DNA of 64,000 nucleotides from Saprospiraceae bacterium (GCA_016714085.1 JADJNW010000004.1:310001-374000); one strand, 5' to 3'. Shown: positions 46,948 to 56,713, counted from the stretch's first letter. Notes: a model not told the origin generated them from the letters alone. Program-made: numbers and translations.

Positions 46948-48225
46948 TTACAGCGAGATCACTCGATTGCCATCAAAAATGCTTAAAGGATATATAAATT
47001 GGTTGTCCCATTCTCCGAATAGTTGAATCGGATGACCGCCGCTGATAGCAAGAATCTTCCACATATTATTTTCGGAGACTTGCGCAGGCAGTTGTTTCCC
47101 GGCATTATCGATCAGGAGCAACTGCTTGCCATCCATTATCGGCGTGGCATCATCTATCAAAACCGGAAAAGTATTGATCCAGGGATTTTGCGCAATTGCC
47201 TCGGCATAATTGTTGGCGAAAGCCGCCCAATCAGCATAACCAGATAAAGTAAATGCGCCGCTCACCGATTCAAAATTTTTGACCAAAGCCCTTTGTTGAT
47301 AAGCTCCAGGATAGAATGCTATCTCGGCTCGAATCACACTTCCTATATTCCATTGTTCCATAAAATCGGCATTACCCCAAACGAAATCCAATAACAGCGC
47401 GGCTTGACCAATATCCTGACTCCAGAGCCAGGTGCGTCGAGTGCGAAGATTTTCTTCTGTTTTCTCGACTTGGGCAATAACGAACCAATTACTTTTTAAG
47501 CCCTGCTGCGCAAGTATTTCTTCTTTTTTAATATTTACACCAGCTTGGTTGAGTAATTCTTGTTGTAATTCGGTCGGGAGCTTTTCAGATTGCTGAAAAC
47601 CCTTTACAAACAAGTATAATTCGGCGATTTCTGCCAATAGTTTTTCATGCGCATTTTCAAGGTTTTGCAAATTTTTAAAGCCGCGAATGCGTCGCCCGAT
47701 TCCGCCCAATTTGGCATCTGTCATGCTCGCTGCGAAAGTATCCCAATAATTGGCTTCCCGACTCAATGCCGATGCCAGGCCGTGCCGCACCAAATCGAAA
47801 AGCCACTCTTGCAATTCAGCAATGCCAGCTTGCATTTGGGCCAGTGTTTTTTCGGGAGGAGCTATTTGAGCAGGTTTTTCAATCGTAGCAGCAGGCTTTT
47901 TCTTTTGTCGATTCAGCCATTTTTCTACCCAATCAGGATAATCGTGCCATACTTGAAATCCATCAGAACCATTTAAATACAGCAGTAGCAAGGCTAGTAC
48001 GTGCTTACAAGGTCGGCGACGACTCGGGCAGGAGCAAGTGTGCTGGGGGTGATGCAGGTGTACTGCCGTACAAAAAGGATCGACTCCGGTTTTATATTCT
48101 CCCCAAAGAATTTGTTCGTTTCCAAGCATTTTTTCCCAACGAAAGACATAGGCGATCTCACGGGCGCGTTCGAGCGTAGCCGCATCAGGAGCGAAGGATT
48201 GGAGCGTGTGGGAATTCCAGTACAT
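46948..48225 (-). CDS. SWIM zinc-finger protein
   Basis: A 425-residue protein with a SWIM-type zinc finger near the N-terminus (CSCPSRRRPCKHVLALLLLY, the CxC-x-n-CxH pattern, about residues 63-82). It is followed by a Lys/Pro/Ala linker and a mostly helical region without a recognised domain. The C-terminal 150 residues look beta-rich (AEIAFYPGAYQQRAL, PLSIFDGNRVISL). In other Bacteroidota and actinobacteria such proteins are encoded beside a MoxR-type ATPase and VWA-domain genes; none is present here, so this is an isolated member. It is cytoplasmic, perhaps DNA- or protein-binding. It is convergent with the broken permease gene. Confidence 0.8.
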   Translation of the reverse strand: MYWNSHTLQSFAPDAATLERAREIAYVFRWEKMLGNEQILWGEYKTGVDPFCTAVHLHHPQHTCSCPSRRRPCKHVLALLLLYLNGSDGFQVWHDYPDWVEKWLNRQKKKPAATIEKPAQIAPPEKTLAQMQAGIAELQEWLFDLVRHGLASALSREANYWDTFAASMTDAKLGGIGRRIRGFKNLQNLENAHEKLLAEIAELYLFVKGFQQSEKLPTELQQELLNQAGVNIKKEEILAQQGLKSNWFVIAQVEKTEENLRTRRTWLWSQDIGQAALLLDFVWGNADFMEQWNIGSVIRAEIAFYPGAYQQRALVKNFESVSGAFTLSGYADWAAFANNYAEAIAQNPWINTFPVLIDDATPIMDGKQLLLIDNAGKQLPAQVSENNMWKILAISGGHPIQLFGEWDNQFIYPLSIFDGNRVISL

Positions 48226-48319
48226 TCTGCTTGCACTTCGTGCAAAGATTTAGGAGTTGAGAAGTTTATATATTTAGATTACCAATATCAAATATCCTAA
48301 TGTCTTAACATTCAATTAA

Positions 48320-49072
48320 TTAATCATCATCAAATTCATCCTCTTCTTCAGGAATCATAATGCCGAGGGCAACCATTGCTTTTTCTGAGGCCATTTGCTC
48401 AGCGCTTTTTTTGTTGAAATCATCGGCAGTGGCAATTTTTTGTCCGTCCACCATCACAGCGACTTTGAAGCGATCGCGTTTTTCAAATTTGTAGCGTGCC
48501 AGGAGTTTATAGTTAACGGTTTGTCCATTTTTCTGACACCATTCGAGTAGCTGGCTCTTGTAATTGTCATCAAAAGATTCCAGATTATGTACATTCACAT
48601 AATTACGCAGCATCTTCCGCACCACAAAATGCAGGGTTTCTCTATAACCACATTCCAGATAAATAGCACCTACCAATGCTTCTACGGCGTTGCCCAACAT
48701 CGAGCGGCTCAAGCGGGTGTTATTATATTCTGATAAAAGCACATCAAGCCCCATTTTGTCGCCGATCTTATTGAGCGATTTTCGCTTGACGATTTTGGAG
48801 CGCATTTTGGTAAGAAATCCTTCGTTACTATTGGGATATTTTTTGAACAAATACTCTGCAACAATGGTGCCGAGCACTGCATCGCCCAAGTATTCTAAGC
48901 GTTCATTATTTTGAATAGCGTAGCCTTTTTCGGACGAACCAGATTTGTGCGAAAATGCTAGTTTGAATATGCCCAAATTCGCCGGAGTAAATCCCAGGAT
49001 GCTCCGCAAGCGCCGAGCGAACTGCTTATCCGGTGATAAGTAATAGTTGTACAGTCTGAATAAGAAACGCAA
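48320..49072 (-). CDS. rnc: Ribonuclease III
   Basis: A 250-residue double-strand-specific endoribonuclease that processes rRNA and other transcripts. The catalytic domain has the signature NNERLEYLGDAVLGTIVAEY, followed by TKMRSKIVKRKSL and the second acidic cluster in AVEALVGAIYLECGYRE. A double-stranded RNA-binding domain follows (KSQLLEWCQKNGQTVNYKLL, FNKKSAEQMASEKAMVAL), then an acidic tail (EEEDEFDDD). The start is TTG at 49072, chosen because it yields the family's usual N-terminus (RFLFRLYNYYLSPDKQFARR). An ATG 11 bases upstream is in another frame. The order acpP-fabF-rnc is common in Bacteroidota. The 255-bp spacer to fabF holds a weak hairpin only. Confidence 0.93.
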   Translation of the reverse strand: MRFLFRLYNYYLSPDKQFARRLRSILGFTPANLGIFKLAFSHKSGSSEKGYAIQNNERLEYLGDAVLGTIVAEYLFKKYPNSNEGFLTKMRSKIVKRKSLNKIGDKMGLDVLLSEYNNTRLSRSMLGNAVEALVGAIYLECGYRETLHFVVRKMLRNYVNVHNLESFDDNYKSQLLEWCQKNGQTVNYKLLARYKFEKRDRFKVAVMVDGQKIATADDFNKKSAEQMASEKAMVALGIMIPEEEDEFDDD

Positions 49073-49327
49073 AGTCGTTCATTTAGAGTTACCAGAAATC
49101 AGACCTACCCTACATCAGGTAAATCAGCCTTTTGTCGTTTGTGTAAAAAACAAGTGCAAATGCACCGAAGGCCGTCCTACAATAAGAAGGTAGGAGGGAT
49201 TACGATTACCTCCGCCACATCAGCTGATAAGCCTCGTAGCTGTCTTGTAAAAGTATTTATTTGTTATGGCGAGTTTGGAAATTAAATAAGTCAGTTGAGC
49301 GCTCAAATGCGTGTCAAAGTAATATAT

Positions 49328-50582
49328 TTAATTTTCAAACTTTTTTAAAATCAAGGTCGAGTTGTGTCCTCCAAAGCCAAATGTGTTGCTCATAGCTGCC
49401 CGGATAGGGCGCTGCTGTGCTTGGTTGAAGGTCAGATTCAGCTTGCTGTCAATTTCAGGATCATCCGTAAAATGATTGATGGTCGGCGGCACAAAGCTAT
49501 GCTTAATTGCCAAAATACAAGCGATGGCTTCGATTGCGCCCGCTGCGCCCAACAAGTGTCCAGTCATAGATTTGGACGAACTGATATTCATTTTATACGC
49601 ATGATCACCGAAAACTTTCTGAATTGCTTTTAATTCAGCTACGTCGCCCAGTTCCGTAGAAGTGCCATGGACGTTGATATAATCGATATCATCCGTTTTC
49701 ATACCGGCATCTTCCAGCGCAAGCTGCATTACTTTGCTCACACTAATGCCCTCAGGGTGTGGCGCGGTCATGTGATATGCATCGGCTGTAGCGCCCCCGC
49801 CTACGAGTTCAGCATAGATTGTTGCACCACGGCGCTTGGCATGTTCCAGTTCTTCTAATACCAATGAACCCGCACCTTCGCCAAGCACAAAGCCATCTCG
49901 CTCGGCATCAAACGGACGCGAAGCGGTAGCATAATCCTCATTTCGAGTAGAAAGCGCTTTCATCGCATTAAATCCACCGACACCAGCTTTCATAACAGCT
50001 GCCTCTGAACCCCCGGTAACAATAATGTCGTTTTTGCCGAGGCGAATATAATCAAAAGCATTGATAATTGCATGGGAAGAAGAAGCACAGGCGGAAACCG
50101 TGGCATAATTGATCCCCCGGAAGCCATATTTGATAGAAATCATACCAGCGGCGATATCGATGATCATCTTGGGAATCATGAATGGATTGTAGCGAGGTGT
50201 GCCGTTGCCAGTGATGAATTCTTCGATTTCTTTTTCCAGGGATTGTAAACCGCCAATCCCGGCACCCCAGATCACTCCAATGCGGTCGAGATCAAGATTT
50301 TCCAATTGTTGATCCAATCCTGCCATAGCAACTGCTTCATCCGCTGCAATCACTGCAAATTGACAGAAAGGATCCATTTTGCGAGCTTCCTTCTTGTCAA
50401 GAAAATCTTCGGGGTTGAAGTTTTTTGACTTCGCAGGCAAACTGTGTCTTAAAATTGATGGCATCAAAACGCGTGATCAGATTTGCACCGCTTACGCCAT
50501 TTTGCAATCCATTCAAGTACGCGTTGATGTTATTACCAATCGGAGTAATTGCTCCTAATCCAGTTACTACAACCCTTTTCAT
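49328..50582 (-). CDS. fabF: 3-oxoacyl-ACP synthase II, split by a one-base frameshift
   Basis: Elongating condensing enzyme of type II fatty acid synthesis. The N-terminus is MKRVVVTGLGAITPIGNN; the active-site cysteine is in TVSACASSSHAIINAFDY, and the two histidines are in NVHGTSTELGD and SSSKSMTGHLLGAAGAIE, followed by NTFGFGGHNSTLI. The first frame (50582-50397) and the second (from 50467) are separated by one extra base in a run of six (T6 at 50421-50426 on the plus strand). Removing it gives 417 residues, the normal size. The gene lies 176 bp after acpP on the same strand. Since this step is normally essential, the break is probably a sequencing error. Confidence 0.94.
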
Positions 50583-50758
50583 ATTTGGAGAGGGAGATTT
50601 TTCAGAACTAACCGCATTATTCGTTTAGCAGACCAAGCATAAGCTTTAAAGAAATAGGAATATTTCTATATGCCTGGATCTACCTTGTCAAAAATTCCAC
50701 AAACCAGGTATCAAGCCTGATTTGTGGAGTAAGTCAAAATAAAATAGGTCAGAAGCAA

Positions 50759-51004
50759 TTATTTCTGAACAACGTTTGCTTCCAGATAAGTAATTGCGTC
50801 ACCTACTGTAGTAATCGTTTCCGCTTTTTCGTCAGGAATGTTGATGTCAAATTCTTTTTCAAATTCCATGATCAGTTCTACCGTATCCAGTGAGTCTGCT
50901 CCCAGGTCATTTGTGAAGCTCGCTTCAGCTGTAACCTCTGATTCATCAACACCCAGTTTGTCAACGATAATGCTTGTAACTCTTTCTGCAATGCTTGAAG
51001 ACAT
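50759..51004 (-). CDS. acpP: Acyl carrier protein
   Basis: An 81-residue acidic four-helix protein that carries growing acyl chains on a 4'-phosphopantetheine attached to the serine in the motif GADSLDTVELIMEFEKEF. The N-terminus (SSSIAERVTSIIVDKLGVDE) and C-terminus (VGDAITYLEANV) are typical. It is the first gene of the acpP-fabF(-rnc) set and has a strong promoter immediately upstream (51041-51073), with about 30 bases of leader. Confidence 0.97.
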   Translation of the reverse strand: MSSSIAERVTSIIVDKLGVDESEVTAEASFTNDLGADSLDTVELIMEFEKEFDINIPDEKAETITTVGDAITYLEANVVQK

Positions 51005-51040
51005 AATAAATTCGCTTTATTGGTTTTACGAATGTTCCTG

Positions 51041-51073
51041 CAAAGGTAAAATATAAGTTTCTTGATAACCAAA
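51041..51073 (-). promoter_or_regulatory. Promoter of acpP
   Basis: On the minus strand TTTG (51070-51073), 21 bases, and TACCTTTG (51041-51048) fully match the Bacteroidota consensus, about 36 bases before the acpP start. Confidence 0.7.
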
Positions 51074-51119
51074 GTTTTTAATTTTTTTTTGCGGTCACTA
51101 TGAAAACCATCCTCCTTGA

Positions 51120-51150
51120 TTTGATTATTTTCACAATAAATGTACCTTTA
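51120..51150 (+). promoter_or_regulatory. Promoter of pyk
   Basis: TTTG (51120-51123), 19 bases, and TACCTTTA (51143-51150; one mismatch to TAnnTTTG) point towards pyk, about 70 bases before its start codon. It is back to back with the acpP promoter. Confidence 0.55.
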
Positions 51151-51222
51151 CCTTAGTATTATTGTAAATTTTACACTTAGCAGAAAATTTGGTTTTTTTC
51201 TATAAAATCAATAAAAAAAATT

Positions 51223-52695
51223 ATGTTAGTGCACCCAATTGAAAAAAACATCGCTTCACGTATGAAAATTGTTGATCATCAAAATACGAAAATTGTCGCT
51301 ACGGTTGGTCCGGCTTGTAGTTCTTACGAAATGCTGCTTGAATTGGTCAAAGCCGGGGTGGACGTGTTTCGCCTGAATTTCTCGCACGGCTCCCACGAAG
51401 ACCACCTTCAGGTCATCAACCATATTAGCTATATCAATGAAAAATACGGATTGCACATCAGCATTCTGGCGGATTTGCAAGGGCCCAAACTACGCGTAGG
51501 CAAAATTGAAAACAATGCCTTGGAACTCAAGGAAGGTGATGTCGTCACTTTCGTGAATGAAAAGTGCGTGGGTACGATGGAAAAAATTTACATGAGTTAT
51601 GAGCAGTTTCCCAAAGATGTACAAGTAGGTGAAACAGTACTGGTGGACGATGGCAAACTCGTTTTTCAGGTAGTGGAAACCAACAAAAAAGATACCGTTC
51701 GGCTCAAAACAATGTTCGGCGGAGTGCTTTCTTCTAATAAGGGTGTGAATCTGCCCAATACCAATGTTTCCTTGCCTTCGCTTACGGAGAAAGACCTGAT
51801 TGATCTCGATTTTATCCTGACACAGCCAGTCAATTGGATCGCTTTATCTTTCGTAAGAAGTCCGGAAGACTTGACTGATTTGCGACAGCGTATTGAAGCA
51901 AAAAATCATCCTGCGAGGATTATTGCCAAAATTGAAAAGCCGGAAGCTGTAAAATGTATTGACGAAATCATCAAGCATACAAACGGTATTATGGTGGCTC
52001 GTGGCGATCTTGGTATCGAAATGCCGATTGAGCAATTGCCTATTATCCAAAAGGAAATTGTGCGCAAGTGCATTCAGCGGGCGCGCCCGGTGATTGTAGC
52101 CACGCAGATGATGGATAGTATGATTACCAATCCTAGCCCTACCCGGGCCGAAGTAACTGATGTAGCGAATGCGGTACTTGATGGTGCGGATGCTGTGATG
52201 TTGAGCGGTGAAACTTCTGTAGGCAAGCACCCTGTGAAGGTGGTGGAGTATATGAATAATATCATTGAAGAAGCCGAAAAGATCTTTGATATGAAAGGCC
52301 GCCACCCGGTATTAGTACCTAAGGCTCGCACTTTCTTGTCGGATGTGGTTTGTTTTAATGCTGCAAAGACCGCCGAGGAAGTAGGCGCCAAAGCAATTAT
52401 TGGAGTAACAAGCTCTGGCTATACGGCTTTCAAAGTGTCAAGTTATCGCCCTAAGAGCGAGATTTATATTTTTTCCGACCGAATGCATATGCTTGCTACG
52501 CTCAATTTGGTGTGGGGTGTACGATGTTTTTACTACGATCGATTCACAACTACGGATGAAACCATTGTGGATGTCACGGATATTCTAAAACGAGCAGGAA
52601 AAGTCAAATCCGGCGAAATCATTGTTAATACAGGTAGCATGCCGCTGCATCGCCGCCATCGTACGAATATGCTCAAAGTAACCGTTGTTGAATAG
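51223..52695 (+). CDS. pyk: Pyruvate kinase
   Basis: A 490-residue glycolytic enzyme making ATP and pyruvate from PEP and ADP. It shows the TIM barrel (KIVATVGPACSSYEMLLELV, DVFRLNFSHGSHEDH), the inserted B domain (about residues 90-190), and the substrate and metal site IAKIEKPEA. MVARGDLGIEMP and ATQMMDSMITNPSPTRAEV follow, then DGADAVMLSGETSVG. The C-terminal allosteric domain is complete and ends at a canonical strand. An internal ATG at 51262 (MKIVDHQNTKIVATVGP) could be the true start, which would remove 13 unconserved residues. Confidence 0.95.
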   Translation: MLVHPIEKNIASRMKIVDHQNTKIVATVGPACSSYEMLLELVKAGVDVFRLNFSHGSHEDHLQVINHISYINEKYGLHISILADLQGPKLRVGKIENNALELKEGDVVTFVNEKCVGTMEKIYMSYEQFPKDVQVGETVLVDDGKLVFQVVETNKKDTVRLKTMFGGVLSSNKGVNLPNTNVSLPSLTEKDLIDLDFILTQPVNWIALSFVRSPEDLTDLRQRIEAKNHPARIIAKIEKPEAVKCIDEIIKHTNGIMVARGDLGIEMPIEQLPIIQKEIVRKCIQRARPVIVATQMMDSMITNPSPTRAEVTDVANAVLDGADAVMLSGETSVGKHPVKVVEYMNNIIEEAEKIFDMKGRHPVLVPKARTFLSDVVCFNAAKTAEEVGAKAIIGVTSSGYTAFKVSSYRPKSEIYIFSDRMHMLATLNLVWGVRCFYYDRFTTTDETIVDVTDILKRAGKVKSGEIIVNTGSMPLHRRHRTNMLKVTVVE

Positions 52696-52912
52696 CAAGC
52701 AACCTCTTGCCAAAATTTTCGTTATTTACTACAAGTGATGATACTTGCACAACTATTTCGTTATAGTAGTGGGTCTCTTCCTTGTATAGAATTTGATGAA
52801 AAGGTTGATTCTCAGAAGAAAAAGCACGATCTTAGTGGTTTCTAATCTCGTTTCTTCAGGGAGGCACTGCGGAGAAGCTTGATTGTCAACACTTTGAACA
52901 AAACAATTGCTG

Positions 52913-54670
52913 ATGAGGAAGCTCAAGCTTTCAACTACACTGCCAGGCAAAAGACAAGCTGTGGCGTATCAGAAGTATCTTTTTTTGTTGATAGGATTGA
53001 CGCTATTGACAAATATATCTCTTTTTGCCCAGCAGGTAAGTGAAAAGGAAGTGGCATTACAAGAGAAGTTTATCGATGCCAGCCGAGAGCATTTGCTGGG
53101 ACATTATGAAAAAGCAGCAGCTATTTACGAAGAAATTTTGAAAACTGCTCCCAATAATGATGCCGCTGCGTATGAATTATCGCGGGTGTACAATGCGCAA
53201 AACGATGGCGAAAAGGCACTTCGTTACATCCGAATGGCAATCGAGTCGGCTCCTGATAATCCTTGGTATCGGCGTTATTTGGCAGATTTATACCAAAAGC
53301 AAAACAAGAATAAAGAGGCCGCTGACGTATATGGAGAGCTTAGCAAAAAAGACCCTACCAACGAAGAGTACTATTATACCTGGGCTTATTTTTTGGTGAA
53401 AGCCAATGAAATTAATGCTGCTTTAAAAGTATATGATGATTTTGAGAAGCGCATCGGCATCAACGAAGAAGTGATTCGGCGCAAGCACTCGCTTTATGTT
53501 GGCTTAGGCAATAATCGCAAAGCTGCGGAAGAATTGCAACGCTTGATTAATGCCTTCCCCAAAAGTGTAGAATATCGACATTTATTGGCTGGTTTTTACG
53601 AACAAATCGGTGAGCGTGATCTGGCATTGAATGTTTATAAAGAAACCCTTAAAATAGATCCGAATGATTCTCGGTCTGTGATGGCGCTGGCTGGTACGTC
53701 TGGTCGCCAAAGCGATGAAATTGAGTATTTGCGATCTTTACAGCCGATTTTTCAGAAATCGGATATTAATATTGATTTGAAAATCGCCAAATTGATGCCA
53801 TTTATTACCAAAGTGGCTGATACTGGTGACAAAACGATAGCCGTCGCGGCCTTAGAGCTTACACAAACGCTGGAAACAGTGCACCCACAAGAGGCAAAAG
53901 GTTTCGCTGCTTCGGCCGATTTACTGTACTATTCTGGCGAACCAATAAAGGCATTGGAAAAGTATAAGAAAACGCTGGAGCTTGACGATACCGTCTTTTT
54001 GGTATGGGAGCAATTATTAAGTATTCTTCGGGAAACCAAGGATTACGCGGCTTTGCAAAAATATTCGGAAGAAGCCATGGACTTGTTTCCGAATAAAGCG
54101 CAAATTTATTATCTGAATGGAATCGCTAATCTGGAGTTGAATCGCCCAACAGACGCGCTGAGTTCTTTGGAACAAGCAACATTAATGGCGGGCAATAACG
54201 GCAATTTGCTTTTTGAGATTCAGATTCAGAAAGGATTGGTTTTGAATAATTTGAAAAAATACGACGCTTCCAACGAAACATTTGAACAGGCTTTGAAGCT
54301 CCATCCAAAATCAGCGGAAGCGCTCAGGCTTTATAGTCATTGCCTTGCACAACGCAGTGAAAATTTGCAAAAGGCTAAAACAATGGCGAAACAAGCAGTT
54401 GATATAGCACCCAAAAATCCTGATTATCAGGCGACTTATGGTTGGGTGATGTATAAAATGAAGGATTACGGCGAGGCAAAGGAATGGCTGGGTAAAGCCT
54501 TGGAAAATGGCGGTGCGAATGATCCGATGATTCTAGAACACTACGGGGATGTGCTTTTTCAGATGAACGATACAGAGGGAGCTTTGCAATATTGGGTAAA
54601 GGCGCAAGAAAAAGGCAATACCTCGGAAATATTGGAGAAAAAAATTACAGATCGCCGATTGTACGATTAA
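52913..54670 (+). CDS. Exported tetratricopeptide repeat protein
   Basis: About 585 residues from the ATG at 52913 (a TTG two codons earlier is also possible). A signal segment (YLFLLIGLTLLTNISLFAQQ) is followed by some ten or more TPR units, for example KAAAIYEEILKTAPNNDAAAY, then ALKVYDDFEKR, ALNVYKETLKIDPNDSRSVM, ALEKYKKTLELDDT and AKEWLGKALENGG. It is probably a periplasmic or outer-membrane-associated scaffold. It precedes DUF4292 and EnvC-like genes, an order conserved in Bacteroidota, and may help an envelope or outer membrane lipoprotein function. The 211-bp spacer after pyk shows no strong feature. Confidence 0.87.
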   Translation: MRKLKLSTTLPGKRQAVAYQKYLFLLIGLTLLTNISLFAQQVSEKEVALQEKFIDASREHLLGHYEKAAAIYEEILKTAPNNDAAAYELSRVYNAQNDGEKALRYIRMAIESAPDNPWYRRYLADLYQKQNKNKEAADVYGELSKKDPTNEEYYYTWAYFLVKANEINAALKVYDDFEKRIGINEEVIRRKHSLYVGLGNNRKAAEELQRLINAFPKSVEYRHLLAGFYEQIGERDLALNVYKETLKIDPNDSRSVMALAGTSGRQSDEIEYLRSLQPIFQKSDINIDLKIAKLMPFITKVADTGDKTIAVAALELTQTLETVHPQEAKGFAASADLLYYSGEPIKALEKYKKTLELDDTVFLVWEQLLSILRETKDYAALQKYSEEAMDLFPNKAQIYYLNGIANLELNRPTDALSSLEQATLMAGNNGNLLFEIQIQKGLVLNNLKKYDASNETFEQALKLHPKSAEALRLYSHCLAQRSENLQKAKTMAKQAVDIAPKNPDYQATYGWVMYKMKDYGEAKEWLGKALENGGANDPMILEHYGDVLFQMNDTEGALQYWVKAQEKGNTSEILEKKITDRRLYD

Positions 54671-54724
54671 ATATTTTTTCAACGTTTGAGTTGAAAACCT
54701 TGAATTTATAAATTATTCCGACGA

Positions 54725-55510
54725 ATGAAGGTAAAAATTCCCCGCATCCAGCAGCTTTTGCTGGTGATGACCAGTGTTATGCTACTCTCTGCTTGTAGCG
54801 CTTCCAAAAAGCTTGGTACAACTGGCTTGGAGCGCGATAGCCCTGAATTTCTACTCAAAACGATGGCGACTAATCAGGTAAATGCGCAGTGGTTTAGTGC
54901 TCGCGCAAAGATTGATTTTGATGGTGATGATATGTCGGTAGGCGCTACGGCGACCATTCGGATGCTCAAAGATAGCTTGATCTGGGTATCGGTGCGCAAG
55001 CTAGGGTTTGAAGTGGTCAGGGCCAAAATCACCCGGGATTCAGTATATATCCTGGATCGCTTGAGTAATAGTTATGATATTAAAGATTTAAATTATTTAC
55101 AAAAGACTTATAACGTGCCAGCTAGCTTGGAAATGCTGCAAGCTATTGTCTTGGGAAATCCTGTTTTTTTTACTACGAGTGGCTTTCAGTCGGAGCAAGT
55201 AGAACCTTTACTGCATCTTTTTGGCAAGAGTGCGCGTATGGATACGCATTATTGGCTGGATAAAAAGAGTTATCGTTTGCAAAAAATGAGTTTTGAAGAA
55301 CCACAGGATCAACGCCTGGTACAAATGCAACTAGAAGATTATCAACAATTAGCAGATAATCAAAATTTTTCGTATTTTCGTATTCTTGAAATGAATAGCC
55401 GGGAGACCGGCAAGGTTAAAGTGGAAATGAAATATTCCCAGTTAGAAATCAATATCCCAAAGGACGTACAATTTGAAATACCTGACAGATATACGCGCTC
55501 TTCCTATTAA
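54725..55510 (+). CDS. DUF4292 family lipoprotein
   Basis: A 261-residue protein with a lipoprotein signal (LLLVMTSVMLLSACSASKK, Cys at about residue 24). The mature part fits DUF4292, a LolA/LolB-like half-barrel often found next to TPR and EnvC-type genes: FSARAKIDFDGDDMSVGATA, DSLIWVSVRKLGFEVVRAKI, DSVYILDRLSNSYDIKDL. It probably binds lipid or lipoprotein, by fold analogy only. The gene overlaps the EnvC-like gene by 38 bp, so the two are translationally linked. Confidence 0.87.
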   Translation: MKVKIPRIQQLLLVMTSVMLLSACSASKKLGTTGLERDSPEFLLKTMATNQVNAQWFSARAKIDFDGDDMSVGATATIRMLKDSLIWVSVRKLGFEVVRAKITRDSVYILDRLSNSYDIKDLNYLQKTYNVPASLEMLQAIVLGNPVFFTTSGFQSEQVEPLLHLFGKSARMDTHYWLDKKSYRLQKMSFEEPQDQRLVQMQLEDYQQLADNQNFSYFRILEMNSRETGKVKVEMKYSQLEINIPKDVQFEIPDRYTRSSY

Positions 55511-56711
55511 ACGCTTCGCCCTGTTGCTTTTGCTCATGGGGATCGTATGTGGTACTATATTAGGGCAAAATCGCAAAGAACTGGAGGAAAAACGCAAGCA
55601 ATTGCAGGCAGAAATCAACCAAACCTCCGGCTTGCTCGAGAAAACCCAAAAAGATAAAGCCGCTGCACTCGACCGTTACTTCGCATTGCAAAATCAAATT
55701 CAGAAGCGTCGTCAACTGATTCAGACCCTCCAATCCGAGATTGTATCAGCTGATACTGCTATTCTAAGAGCCAATCAAATACGTATTACGCTCGATGATG
55801 ATTTGAATCGCTTGCGCCAGGAGTATGCTTCTACGATGCGTTATACCATGCGTCACCGCATTAGCGGAAGCTTTGCGCTATTCTTGTTTTCAGCGAGAGA
55901 CCTCAACGATGCTTTTCAACGCTGGCAATACATTCGTCAATATTATAGCTATCGGCAGCGCCAGGCACAACGCATTCTTGATACACAACAAACGCTGACG
56001 CAAAAAACGGTTTTGCTCGAACAGGAAAAAACTGAAAAAGCAAGATTGCTAACCGCGCAGCAACAACAACAATCGACGCTGAACACCGAAATGTCTGATA
56101 AAGATCGGCTTGTAAAAACGCTGAAAGAAGACGAAAGTAAACTGGTAACAGAATTGAATCGCCAGCAGAAATCGCACGATCAATTGAATAAAACTATTGA
56201 AAACATTATACGAACCGAGATCGCCAAAAAGAAAAAAGAATCGCGCAAGCCAGAGGCGCTTACTGCTGCTAAAGGTGAAGAAGACGAAGCACTTTCGGGC
56301 GTTTCCGGTGAGTTTGTGCAGCGGAAAGGCAAACTGCCTTGGCCGGTAGCAAAAGGCTACATTACTCGCCAATTTGGTACTCAGCCTCATCCAACTCTAC
56401 AAGGCATTAAAATCAGCAATAACGGCATCGATATTCGCACCGATAAAGGCTCGGAGGTACAATCGATTTTTGAGGGAAGCGTTGTTGGGACACAGTTTGT
56501 TCCGGGGTATCAAAATACGGTAATCGTGCAACACGGCATTTATTATACCGTTTATTCTAATCTGGAAGAGGTTTTCGTAAAAAGAGGAGATACTATCACT
56601 GCAAGACAAATCATAGGGAAAGTGAGCAGCGACAAGCCGGAGGTGCATTTTGAAGTGTGGCACGAGAAAGAACGATTGAATCCGGTGCTGTGGGTGAGTC
56701 AGCCGCAGTAA
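55473..56711 (+). CDS. EnvC-like murein hydrolase activator (degenerate LytM)
   Basis: A 412-residue exported protein: signal segment (FALLLLLMGIVCGTILGQ), a long coiled coil of about 200 residues (ELEEKRKQLQAEINQTSG onward), and a C-terminal LytM/M23 domain. The zinc ligands are not all present: the first motif reads NNGIDIRTDKGS where active enzymes have His before the GID, and the last reads VHFEVW. As in EnvC, this suggests a regulator of amidases and not an enzyme. An internal ATG 36 bp on also gives a signal peptide and would remove the overlap with DUF4292. Confidence 0.88.
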   Translation: MKYLTDIRALPIKRFALLLLLMGIVCGTILGQNRKELEEKRKQLQAEINQTSGLLEKTQKDKAAALDRYFALQNQIQKRRQLIQTLQSEIVSADTAILRANQIRITLDDDLNRLRQEYASTMRYTMRHRISGSFALFLFSARDLNDAFQRWQYIRQYYSYRQRQAQRILDTQQTLTQKTVLLEQEKTEKARLLTAQQQQQSTLNTEMSDKDRLVKTLKEDESKLVTELNRQQKSHDQLNKTIENIIRTEIAKKKKESRKPEALTAAKGEEDEALSGVSGEFVQRKGKLPWPVAKGYITRQFGTQPHPTLQGIKISNNGIDIRTDKGSEVQSIFEGSVVGTQFVPGYQNTVIVQHGIYYTVYSNLEEVFVKRGDTITARQIIGKVSSDKPEVHFEVWHEKERLNPVLWVSQPQ

Positions 56712-56713
56712 GG

